A DNA stretch of 64,000 nt, taken from positions 5,387,223-5,451,222 of the forward strand of contig OY811977.1 in NCBI GenBank assembly GCA_963681505.1, written 5' to 3'. The position numbers and the translations under genes are program-made. How positions within the stretch are numbered: the first letter of the stretch is position 1; each line of letters opens with the position of its first letter. The notes beneath the pieces are model-generated. The model saw only the letters and a program-made list of their open reading frames with translations. It was not told the origin of the DNA and ran no database searches. This document shows, in pieces, positions 11,575-23,509 of the stretch. The DNA comes from Eunapius fragilis. Lineage: Eukaryota; Porifera; Demospongiae; Spongillida; Spongillidae.

Positions 11575-12213
11575 ATTCTGACTTGTCATCACATTTACAT
11601 GACCACAAGTCAAAAGGAAAAAAAGCTGGTCCGTCGTGAGAACACACATTGTTCAATTCATATAACATAGTGGCAGTTTATAGGTAGTTTACCAAGCAAC
11701 CAAAGGAATTGCGCCATGCCATAAACAATATTGTAGCTCACCTTGTGCACTGTGTACATAAAACTTTCACAGTTCTCTGGCGGATAATTTAGTCCAGGAT
11801 CTTTTCTAAACCCTACTGCAAGCAAAAAAATCCGAGCACTGAGAAACTGTTGGTCACATTTCTGAGATCGTTTGGTAGAGCATACTGCATGGAATGCTAC
11901 CCTTATCAATGTCACGTGAAGCGGTAAAAAAAAAAAAACGCTAAGCCGTAGAAGACAAAGACAGCTGGAAGGACAAAACGACACAGAAAAACCATTTATG
12001 TTTCCTGAATTGGGAAAATGCTTGGAAATTCACTGTTTCCCTAGCATCGAATCCCAAGATCTGGAATGTAGAACGTAAATTGTTTTTATGGCAATTGCTT
12101 CGGTTGCTTGGTAAACTACCTCTATGTCATATGAAATTGAACAATGTGTGTTTTCACGATGGACCAGTTATTTTTTTCTTTTGGCTTGTGGTGGACACGA
12201 AGAATCATTACAG
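11575..12213. repeat. Large imperfect inverted duplication
   Basis: The reverse complement of about 11575-11722 matches 12085-12213. Shared blocks include GGTTGCTTGGTAAACTACCT and TTGAACAATGTGTGTT, followed by a TTTTTT-C-TTTTG-CTTGTGG segment. About 360 bp separate the arms. That spacer contains one exon-like minus-strand piece (about 11740-11818) with a strong acceptor and a GTGAGC donor. Could be an old foldback element or a head-to-head duplication. Confidence 0.6.
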
Positions 12214-13890
12214 TCAGCTCTAGATTTATAAATTATTAACCAGCCAATTTGTAAAGGGTTTTTAAAAACAAGTTTTCTATGCAGGTACTAGTCAAGAGAT
12301 TCCAAATAGTTCAGATGAAGAAACAAGCGGCTGCATGAGGCGTTAAGCGATTCAGCTTTATGATATCACAACATGCATATGATTGTGACAAAGAGTGGAT
12401 GGGTGAATAATGAAATTGATGGTAAAAACTGTTGCTAAAATAAATCAGAATCAAAAATCAAAATCAGAACAAAATGTTAGGGTCTCAAAACTCTATAATG
12501 TACAATTTGACATCGTGTGAACTAAGTTAGTGAAAACAATCACTGGATAAATATTTCTATTTAGAGGGGCCTCATTGTTTACACATCTACTATAAGCATT
12601 GTAATACTGATTCAAGCACAACAGTTTGGTGTTACTTGACATCTTTAACCATTGGTTTGCTTGTTGTCTTGTGTATGCTTTAGTGTAGATTGAGCTATAG
12701 TTATATAGCAAGTCACAAATTTGTGTACTGATTTAAATTCATTAGAAGAAATAACCATGGCAACGGGTATATAAAATGAGATACACATAGACTTGGTTAT
12801 TAGAGTATTTTCCTTCACTAACTTATATTGTGTGGATACAACACACAGCTTATTGAGTGTGCATTTTCAAATTGAATAATTGTGCAAATCTGGTCATTAA
12901 AATGTTTTCAGTTTAGAGATTGTTATTCAAAATATTATTAGGCTATTAATGGTTGATCTAGATCGATACGTACAATGTTTAGCATTACAACTTGCAGTGA
13001 CATGTACCATGACCATTCAACAGGCTGTGTAATAATGCTTATACTATCCTGTTGTAATTTTGTATGTATATACTATCTTGAAAGTTAATTAATTTGCATC
13101 CTTACACGTATGTAATGGACTGTTACATGATTTCTCCCAATCCAACAGCCCTATGATAAGATTATAATACCATGTGATGATCACTATCTCAGAATATATT
13201 GTAACCATATATAACCCCATATCATCTACAATCTTGTAATTTGGGACATAAATTCAATAATAAGGTAAAGGACTAGCTGGAGGGTAACGTGGATTACGTA
13301 CTGGTACATTACCCTGGGATGGGACAGTTTGTCATTGTGTATACTTAAATACAGAATTATTTTATACAATTAGGATAACTGGAATTACCACTAGGTTTTT
13401 AAATTAAAATCCTGGTCTCCCAATAATGTTGTTCTGCATTTATAGCAGCGCGTATAACAGTCATTATACATATGTCGGTAAGGCATAATCGTACACATCA
13501 TCTAGATGTCTAATCGCAATATGACTGTCGTGAATTGAACGGAAACCGGCTTCAATTATTGGTGCATTCGGTGATGCATAGCAAACTCCAAATGCTCTGC
13601 AGCTGGATTGTTTAAATTGCCCTATTCATATATATGTGGCATCTTGAATCATTATAGCATCTATGAAAGGCATGCACATATTTGGTTACCTTAATTATAA
13701 GGACACACGGTTTGGGTTATGCGAGTCCTTTAACTCGTGTATATCAAAAGTTTATATACTAATTATGTCCGACAAAGTACACGTAAATATGTCAGTGATG
13801 CTATGCAATGATAATACAGCGATGAGAGAGTGTTGTCAGTGTCCTAATATTACACCTGGAAGATGCCATAAGTGTTGGCTATAACTGCGT
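12214..13890. other. AT-rich, no gene seen
   Basis: No long frame on either strand with recognisable content. The 73-codon frame at 13663-13884 has no supporting motif. Confidence 0.45.
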
Positions 13891-13897
13891 GCATGCG

Positions 13898-16800
13898 TCA
13901 ATGAATGTGGGGGGAGCGTGTCTGCTGACGTATTTGTTTCGAGTAGGTTGCCATGCAGAGCGGGTTCACCAAGAAGTCATCAGGGTTCGGCGCAAAGTTC
14001 ACGAAGCCTTGCTGTTCCTGATGCTCAAAGGGCACATAGCAAGTCAAGGATGGGATGGGGTACTCCATATATGGCAATCCACTGAACATCATGTCGTTGT
14101 ATAGTTCGTACCTGTTGGAGTAGTCCTCATTGAGAATTTTGAGAGGAACAGCAGGAATAGTTGAACATAGTTGTATGTTGTCATTTGGGACCACACGCAC
14201 ATCTGGACTTTCTGCACTGCTAGTACTGCTTAAAGAGAACTCAAAGTCCACACATGACTCTGGAGACGCAAGTGATGATTGTGATGGTGGAGAGTTGGTT
14301 GAATAGTGTGATGATTGAGGGGTCTGAGGTCCATGCTCCACGAAGCAGAATGAACCCTTGCATTCATGATGATATGGCATGCTTGACTCCAAGCAAGGCA
14401 AGAAATTTCCTGATTGTTCACTTTTGACAAAACTGTACATATTGACATTGCAGGGCATTTGAGGAAAATGTGTGTAGCTTGGTGCCTCGGCCAAATACCC
14501 TGGATTGTTCTGGATGACTGTTGTGATGGGTGACTCTAGGAAATTATCATCATGATTGCTTAATAATTCTGGTAGTGTAGTTGGTCTATTAGGTAAATTC
14601 AGGCAAGGCAACTGAGTTGCATGATCTATATTGAAATACAAAAGTATATCAAATGCAGCATCAAAGCCGGCACTCATCCACACAGACCTTTTTTAGTTCT
14701 CAGTGCATGAACATACTGCTCCTCTGTTAAGGTCACCTGTAATTGCTCCATCACGTAGCTCACGTATGCATCAAGGACAACATGGAGTGTACAGAACGTG
14801 TCTACACAATGCAAATAAACCGAGTTAAATTTAGTTGCAGACATGAGCTAAGATGCATGTGTGTGGCAATGTACCTACCAAAGTTTTTGTCTTTCAAAGT
14901 GTTGAAAGCTTTCTCCACTTGTGTGTAAAAAGCATTCCAGGAAGCTTGAAATTCTTGGATGAGCTCAGTCATGTTGCAACCATTACATGGCTACATGAGT
15001 GGAATAAGTGTCACAAATAAAGGGGTGATATTGCACTCATTGAAACCATGCAAACCATTCCATTTTTGGTCTGAGATAAAAAGCATGGATGTAATAACAA
15101 ATTCCTCCAATTATACAATTAGTGCAAACCATTGAGCCAGTGAACATTCAAAGAAGTGAGCCAAGTATTCATGATTGAGTTACATGCACACTCCATGCAA
15201 TGCACACCTCACAAATTCTTTTCTCAATTACACTGTCCAACCACTCAAAATAGGTTTCCAATGATGACTGCTTTACAAATAGTTGTTCAAGCTCATGAGC
15301 GACTACAACAGAGAAATAATTCCAAGATAAGTCTTCTGACAGTTGTGTCTTTGGCATGCATAGAACTGTGAAATGTCAAATGTAGCTTACACTCCAAAGC
15401 AAGATTAGTGTCCAGCTCTGGTGGGACAGGTTTAGAGTTTTCCTGGCCTGATGAATCATGAGCTGAGTTGATAGAATGAAGGATCGATGAAAATTCTTTG
15501 CTCTGCCAGCAGTTGAGGATGCCACTAATTGCATCGCTGTTACGCAATAGTGCTCGCGCTCCCTAGAATAACATTGTAAAACGCATTGATCACTCTTCTA
15601 AATTACAATTCACAGTACTAGGTATATTTAAGTAGTACTATAAAGAACTGCACTAGTATGTGCTGCTTTGTATACAGTTAGCACTCACTTTTGCTAGCTG
15701 GACAAGAGCTGCTTGCCTTCTAAGTGACTTTCCAAACATCTCCGCTACTGTATAAAAAAGTGTAGAAGAAAATTCAGTGCATTGTCATTGATGTAGTCAA
15801 GGAATTAAGATGTATACATATGCATCAAACGGCATCATGAAATTGTACATACCTTGCACTTTGCGCATTCCAAGGAGAGATGGATGATCTTTGAGGGCTT
15901 CAGAAAGCCACTGGACCAGTCTGTGCGAGAACATTAGAACCTCTACCATCAAGCTGAAATCAAGAAATTCACGTTTCATGAAACATTGATAACATTATAA
16001 TGCAAAACCTACCCCTCTGTGAGTGACTGTAGTGTAGGTGGTATGAGAACCTCACATATACTCTGCAGGATTAGAACAAAAGATAATGCACAGCCAACCC
16101 AAATATCTGGCTTAACCTAATACAATCCACATTTTAGTTTGGCTGTTAACATAATGAAAGTGCCGCCTGATTTAGAGGAAATTGAAATCATTAATTACTT
16201 AATCAAACTGAAAGAGCTACTATTTTGATTACCTCTATTGCATCTTGTAATAATAAAATATTTGCTGCATGATCCGGTATATATTTATTGAATAGTTTTA
16301 CTGCGGTACTTAGAGTAATTAATGTCCAGGATATCACATCGGGGACTATGTAGCATGCTCAAGCAGAATAAAAAGGTTTGAAGTTGTTTCTAGATCGGGC
16401 TGAGAACTCTATTTGATATTCTTAAATACTATTGTATGCACTACGCAATCCATTACGCTCCGCGTGGGATCGAATGCAATTTTAGAAAAAGTAAGCGGCG
16501 GCTCATTTTACCAGTTCAAAAGGATGTAATCATGGGCCGATCATTTAAGAACGTGTAATATACGAGTCTATCTATACTTTAACAAATATGATGTTCAATT
16601 AACGTGGGCGTGGTGTATAATGTATAGAAATTACTGTGAACAATTCAAAGGCTGATGCTATCACGTACTTTGTATAAGATGAAATCGCAGACAACAACCA
16701 CCTCAACTGTAGCTTGCATATCCAGGATTGATAACATATGTATAGGCATCCCCTGCCAGAAATGCAGCAGGAGACCTTGCACCTTTGAACGGAAAGAGCA

Positions 16801-18951
16801 GTTGCAGGCAGATCCATAATAGCACTACTGTTCAATATCAATACTTACTTCATTGAAATTTGCTCTAACAATGGAGTCAAGTATTCTCTGGCAGTGAGCC
16901 TTATACATCAGGAGAAACGTTTCCACCTAATGTCATGTAATGTTCCATAAATAGTGGTGGCAGAGTAATGGTGGAAACGAAATGGGCCAGCCAAGTGGTG
17001 GGGGAGGAAGTGGAATAGAGTGAGAACATGAAGTTCACTACAAGGCACTTCATGATTGCACAATGTTTAATTTATCTCAGCAGTGAGACACTTGTGTAAG
17101 GGTCAATAGTAACCACAAATTTGACAACAGTCCTAATTAAATCTTGACCACGAGCCTGGACAGATGATATTACACATGTCACAGAGCTTTGGCACTTTAA
17201 CAATCAGCAAGAAATCAATGCATGCCGCTACACATAATACAGATACATTTGCGCAACGTATTTTAGTAACAACCTGACATATAGGTAAATTGGACATGTC
17301 AAAAAGGAGCGGGTGGGGCTGACAATTATTGTAATATCAGCATGATGTGTGAGCTAATATATCACCGGCACGTATGACATTTTACAGCATGTGATCACTG
17401 ATATTCATGATGCATGTGTACTGTCACATTATTGGATGTCTTACTTTATCCACTGGAAATGGTAGCGAAAGGTTTATATCAGAAACTTTAGGGAAATCAG
17501 GCAGAAGGATGCCAGTTTTACAGCTTGGATTGTAGCTCTGGCTATTCTGTAGTGGAATAAATTGTTAAAATGAAATGATCACCCTTATTACAACCGCAGC
17601 AAGAAACTTACATGACTTTCTTTTTTTGCAGATGCCCCTGAAAACCTTCAGTTAAAAGATTGAAATTAATAATGGCACTATAGTATATATGTAATGCAAC
17701 AGTACGGATGATTGCGCGCCTTGTACCCGCCTTTAAATACATTGCATAATTAAAGCTACACACACAGTGTGCATGGATGTAATTTTGCGTCAAGGGCATA
17801 CCGTGTGAGTCCTTTCTTGGAGTAAACAGATCTGTAATAAACTGAGCTCTCTTTAATTGCAAGCCCATAGTAGTGATACCTAAGAGCGAGTAAACGTTTC
17901 TTCACGGCCACGCTTGGAGCTCATGAAGATTAAGCTTACTTGGACTGCCCACGTGTTCCAAGCCGTCGTGTTGAAAGGTTTGGGAACTTCATTCTAATAA
18001 TCTGCATATCATGCAAATATCAATAAGCATCACCCCCACGCTATCAACCAATGCGCTGAACATGCATTGCAAACAGATAAGACGAATATGAATAGAATGT
18101 TGTTGTAACCTGTCATGACAATTATAAAATGATAAAACATGTGTTTTGCATGAAGTATTAGTGTCAAAATTTATAGCTATGAAGAGAAAAAAAAATGCCG
18201 TGTGTGTTGGGGCGTGTGAAGAATATAGGAAAGGGGAGAAGTGCTAACCTTGCCAAAACTCGCTGCACTCGACGGATCGATTCGATTTCTCTTACAGAAG
18301 TCCTGGTAGTGAGTGTACAGGACGCTGCGAGGCAAGCAAGCTCCCGGAACCATTTCGTAGTTGTGGTGGAGCCTGCATATATAGAGACATCGCATGGAAT
18401 TGTTAAACTTTAATGTCTCTTGGGCCCATTGGGGCCTGCATGTAGAAGAGCGGAAATATGAATATCAAAGTACATACCATTGCAAAATGAATGGACTGGA
18501 TTGTTTCCTGTCTCGGAATGACCTGCACTTAGTCCGACCTGCAAAGGCAGGAACGCAAAGAACCGTTATAAATATTGATATGCTTGCATGTAAATGTTGG
18601 AAGACGACAGAATATTCGCGCAAATAAAAACGAATAGATAACACTTATGTGAATATCTATATCTGTATATAAAGCTTGCAACCCCGTATACGCGCTTGGT
18701 GTGGACATCACCCCAAATGCACAGACGCATCACAAACGCACCTATGCATGCATGCGAGCCCATTTGTTTGGACGTCACGTGAACGCTGTACCTGCATTTT
18801 TCCTTGCGGAGCCTCTTCCAGCTGTTTTTATCGCTCTTGACCTGCTTTCTTCATCAGAAGAGGAAGGAAGATAGGATTCGTCACCATCGAATTGTGACGC
18901 TGGTTTAGGAGACACATCTGGACTGCCGGTACCGGTGTGACAGAACTCCAT
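13898..18951 (-). CDS. RFX: RFX-family winged-helix transcription factor (RFX4/RFX6-like), 17 exons
   Basis: Sequence-specific nuclear regulator; animal RFX factors bind X-box sites as dimers and often control ciliary genes. Exons (minus, 5' to 3'): 18792-18951, 18478-18538, 18249-18372, 17940-18001, 17802-17879, 17612-17645, 17445-17546, 16849-16926, 16669-16782, 16013-16062, 15853-15953, 15689-15747, 15391-15562, 15208-15302, 14879-14990, 14688-14801, 13898-14625. All phases agree, giving 747 residues. The winged-helix domain (about 70-145) holds [42 protein letters not shown]. The extended B/C/dimerisation region (about 175-505) shows [29 protein letters not shown] and [11 protein letters not shown], in RFX4 order. 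The tail (507-747) is Ser/Pro-rich. ATG 18951 is preferred over an in-frame ATG at 19035 because it has G at -3 and +4, and a good 3' splice site (ATATCTATAG) lies just upstream, suggesting a 5'UTR intron. The last intron has an unusual GTCTGT donor. Confidence 0.93.
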
Positions 18952-19381
18952 TGCTATAGATATGTGGAGAAGTGCGGGTGCATGCCAGTACTGACTTAGG
19001 CGTGGGGGAGAAATACGACCACAATCCGACCCCATGAAACCACAGACGCCTCGAAATGACCGCAGCCATTAGCGCGTATATGCTCACCTTACACGTCGCT
19101 AGAGAGTTTGAATAACAAATAACCAAAAACGCAACACGACCGCAACCCTGCACCGATCGTAAACCCTCCGGAAGGCTGCTCAAGCGCTTTATTTTTTTGG
19201 CAAAACTTAGCAATCACCCACTTGAGGGAACTATTTAGAGCCGCTGACGTTACGCACTTCATAAAGACCACAAACCACACAGAAGCCGTATTTACATAAT
19301 ACCACCCAATCATGATTTGCCGCAGTATAGTTCATATCACAGCAAGCAGGTCGTGGCAATTAATACAACAATTCGTGTATC

Positions 19382-19403
19382 GAGAGTTACGTTAGTAACT
19401 CTC
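19382..19403. repeat. 5'-terminal hairpin of the Helitron fragment
   Basis: GAGAGTTAC-GTTA-GTAACTCTC, a 9-bp perfect stem with a 4-nt loop, identical to 34786-34807. Confidence 0.85.
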
Positions 19404-20197
19404 ATATAGGATTTGACCCCGATTATGAATGTCATTAAAAAAACGCGACCCGCTTCTAACAAGACTCCCGACGAGCGGATGGCTTACCTTGTTATCGTCG
19501 TCGTACAAGAAGGCAACAACAAGCAGTTTCGTGTTTGTTTGATGTCACAAAACCGCGTGGTTGTAGAGAACAAAACAATTTTTGAAACTCGTACCCAGTC
19601 CCACGTATTTCTCGTTCTTCTTCTTCTTCTTCTTGTTCTTGTTCTTGACCACGCATAACTCGGGATAGGAACACTTTTAAGAAATGAAAATCACACCAAT
19701 GGCTTCAGAATTCACTGGCATTTTCGCTTCTGTGGTCAAAACGTCTCGAGGCTACATGACATTTATCGTTGTGTTAGCAAATCACGTATAGCTTACTGCA
19801 CTGACACGACTCGGATAGGTCCTACGTCGCTCTTTATACGAAGTACTAGCAGTATACATCAAATGTGTACGGTCTGGGCACTACACGTAGTGGTAATTAA
19901 CTTTGGCGGTTATGTATTTTTAATAACGTGCACGTGCGTACTATAATCATTCTATCGTTTAGGTTTGACGTTCTTTGTAACTTAGTGAAGTTTTTTTTTC
20001 TCAAAATGCCTTCATGCACGTCAGGATAAGAAGAAAGCCAAACGACGAGCATAGTACCTCAAAACTAGAGACGACGTATTAGATTCAGCCCGAGCGGAAC
20101 TACAAAGCAGAGCCTGAAAAGAAGCGGGCCTCTCAAACGTGAAAACTATCGAGCAGAGCCTGAAAAGAAACGGATCTCTCCACGCGCAAGGTATCGA

Positions 20198-20346
20198 GAT
20201 GCGATTAGTAGGGGGGGGGGGGGGGGGGGGGGGGGGGGGAGGGTGCTGTCTGCTTCTGGCCCGATACAAAATGCGTTTGTGGGTTCGATCGCGCTGGGGC
20301 GACAATTAATAACCTCTCTTCTATTTCGGCCGCCCCTTAAAAGCCC
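20198..20346. mobile_element. Insertion with G29 tract inside the Helitron fragment
   Basis: Alignment with 35.6-36.0 kb shows about 150 bp of unrelated DNA interrupting the 15-residue repeat array. The insertion includes an uninterrupted G run at 20211-20239. No clear terminal repeats or target duplication were seen. Confidence 0.6.
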
Positions 20347-20570
20347 CCTCAGATCCTGAAAAGGAACGGACCTCTCGACGTGCAAGGTATCGAGCAGATC
20401 CTGAAAAAAGACAGCGATATTGCCATAGTCCTGAACGTGCATCTCGCTCGGCGAAAAGAGTTAAGGTCACTCAATGGTATGTCGTACCTTTACAACCTCC
20501 CTCTCATATCAAGATGGATTACTTAACGTGCTATACGGCTCATAATCGGGTATGAATAAAAATCAATGAA

Positions 20571-20861
20571 ACAAGTAAATAAAAACATTCTCTATGAGAA
20601 AGTTGGTGGCATATAGGATTTGAAGGCAATGGTGGTGTAAAAAGGAAGGAAACAAGGGTCTAGTAATAAGGAAAAATGGAATAGTCCTATATTTAGCACA
20701 TTTCTATATGTAGGATATAGTATGTTGTTCGTGTGCTAAATATAGGACTATTCCATTTTTCCTTATTACTAGACCCTTGTTTCCTTCCTTTTTACACCAC
20801 CATTGCCTTCAAATCCTATATGCCACCAACTTTCTCATAGAGAATGTTTTTATTTACTTGT
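20571..20861. mobile_element. Foldback MITE family F, copy A
   Basis: A 291-bp near-perfect palindrome from ACAAGTAAATAAAAAC to its reverse complement, with arms of about 125-130 bp around a loop of about 35 bp (ATTTCTATATGTAGGATATAG...). The interior motif TTTAGCACA...TGTGCTAAA closes the arms. It ends 10 bp from the TTLL stop codon. Copies B to E lie at 47743, 58836, 61450 and 53596. Confidence 0.9.
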
Positions 20862-20871
20862 ATAAAAAGAA

Positions 20872-23425
20872 TCATATTGATAAAAAGTTAGTGTATACTT
20901 TTTCAAGTGCAGTGTACAAGTGATGCGAACGCCAAAGCGTCCTTTGCATCCCATCAGATGCAAACTTTCTCCTAATCAGGTTGTGCAGATGAAATATCAG
21001 TTTCGAGTACCTCAGGCCGGCAGCTGACGGATATATCCGCCTGAAGCCTCCCTTATTTATAAACTCTCGCTTGGAATCAAGCAAATTTTTAACTTCCTTC
21101 ACGTCAATACAATGCACATGCCATTGGTTGCACAGTGGGCCGGGCTTAATACCCACGCCCAACTGACTAAGTTCCTCGGCCAGAGCCCCTGCAACAGACG
21201 TTGACTTAAACAGGATTTGCAACATGTCTAGCATTAGGCTGAGCTTTGTTGCGGTGTAAGGGTTAGACATGTCCGGGGGCACACCAGGGTCTTGCGATAG
21301 CTGCATGGAGGGTAGTCCATTCACCTGCATATGCATCAAAGATAGAACAAGGGGGGAGGGGGGGGGGGGGGGGGTGGATGATATCTTTATACACTTAAAA
21401 GAAAATTAAACATTTGCAAACTGGAAAGAATAAACAATTACACCTACACACTATTCAAATGGGCTACACTACTCAGCCGTATGTGTATTCATTGGTAGTG
21501 TTACATCACCAAGAGCATTGTCCGAAGCCAATGGACATTAGTGGTATTTAATTGATGCGTGATGAGCTGAAATCACATAGTCATATCCATGGCAACACCA
21601 CATACACAACAGATGCACGCAATAATGGTCCAATACATGTATGAGAGCAAACTATGAAATCAGAAGGCCTTGAATTCCATTAGGCATGGACTTGTTGCTT
21701 AGCAACAGGTTGAGGATGGTGTACAGCTTTTAAATATGAATGGTGCTGGATGAAACAATGTAGAAATTAACTGGACAATAAAAACTACATCATGATTCTT
21801 CATAATGCAGAAAACACTTCCTCCCAACATCTGCATCTTTCAGAACTACACATTTCCAGGAATACTAAGAAACCAAACAAAAATCTACAAAATGGTAAGA
21901 CAGCAGAAGGTTTAATATTATCTGGCTTCTATATTAGGTGGTGGCCACAGAATCATACAATGATCTGTGGGAACAGGGTATGGTGTTAACCAAAGACTTC
22001 AGGCAGCTTGCTGCCCAATGAAGAAGCAGAAGAAAAAGAAGAAAAATCCTACTACCAGTCATGGTTCATGCACTCAGTTACAGAATTTAAGGCACATTAG
22101 TTAACGTCATTAAAGTTGTCTTGTACTAATATCCATTGATACTTTAATATCCACCTTTTTATCTTCAATAATCGTAGTTACATAATGTATATCGTATACC
22201 AGTCCAGTAAAAGGTCCAAGAGGATTTAACTACCATGCACACTCTAAATCTCCAACACACTATCTGCTGGTCCATAGAGGACCTTGGTACTTGATCCAAT
22301 TGTATATATATTTACTTTACAGGGGTACATGCCATCACACCTCAAAACTCAGAGAACTGATTAATAGCAAACACCTCAACACTGTAAATAAGCAGGATTC
22401 CCATGGTTGAAGGAAACCACTAATGTTCCTCCCAGTGGATAATACACATGGGAAAAGTTACCTGCAATGTACCTGGACCAATTGTCAACACATAATGTGA
22501 TAAAGCTGCGATATGGGTACAGCTTCCCTGCCCCTGGGAGCATACACACAGAGCTACACCCTCAACGGAAACTTTCCACATTTACACATAGTAATATCAT
22601 GTGCTGAAGTTAGGATGCTCTGTGCAGGACAACATGATCAACACAGCAGCTAATAGTATATAAACCATGCCTGTTAATGTAATAATCCTATCATGGAAAC
22701 ATTACTCTTCACTGTTAGTAGCAGCTAGCAACATTCGGGAGGCAAAGTAAGAAAACAGGCAACAGTGAGAAGTATTTTATTTTAGGTCAATTTATCTAAT
22801 GAGAAAATAAAGAGTGGTATTAGCATAAAGCATGTGGTAGATGGGTATGGTACAGCCTGATTCAATTGATTTCCACACTGTTGCTCAAGGCTGGGCTACA
22901 AACAGACCATCCAACATCTGTTCCTAGTATTTGTGTATTGGACAAGGGAAGAATCGCATGTATCTCATATCCACCATTGTTCAATTTCACAAACACAATG
23001 TTATTACAAATCCACCCCACCCACAGTAACATATTTCGTTGCCAAGACGCACTTAACATGATGACACCCTGATTAGGTTACAGGTTGTTCGTGGCACACA
23101 GTACACAATGAACAAGAATGATAACAAACTGGTAAATGGATGCTTCCTGTTTTACAGTACATTTCTCCAGCAGATAACCACATTCATTATCCACAGTATA
23201 AGTATAGCTCTATGGAGTCTTCTCTTCTTACAAAATCAAGAAGCATACACGCACCATAATATAAAACAACTCCACTTCTTAAAAAAATGCAACAAGGAAA
23301 TGTCAACATGCATACAATGCTTTTGGGTAATGCACATTGCAACAGCATGTCCACAATCTGTAATCACTTCATGTTGTGCTATCAAGCACTCATATTTGTA
23401 TATCCAGATGCAAACGACACTACTG

Positions 23426-23509
<84 letters not shown>

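Larger units (their letters stand above)
19380..20520 (+). mobile_element. Fragment of Helentron-type Helitron, 5' end only
   Basis: Begins A|TCGAGAGTTACG, identical to the 5' end at 34784, and stays roughly 95% similar by eye through the leader. It then covers a shortened version of the repeat-coding first exon, up to the splice donor at about 20477. The Rep/helicase exon is absent. The repeat ORF has a frameshift soon after its ATG (about 20006), lost units, and a poly(G)-bearing insertion (about 20198-20346). It is clearly non-autonomous. Confidence 0.83.

Noticed and set aside
18954..19035. Upstream in-frame ATG at 19035 as RFX start
   Set aside because: Weak context, and a good 3' splice site between it and ATG 18951 suggests this stretch is a 5'UTR intron; not excluded.
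19413..19658. 81-codon frame conserved in both Helitron copies (also 34817-35062)
   Set aside because: Conservation is explained by recent common origin of the leader; the C-terminus is a CTT repeat and the frame lacks a supported start context.
20260..20305. tRNA or tRNA-derived SINE suggested by GGGTTCGATCGC
   Set aside because: Only a loose B-box; no A-box at the right distance and no cloverleaf could be drawn.
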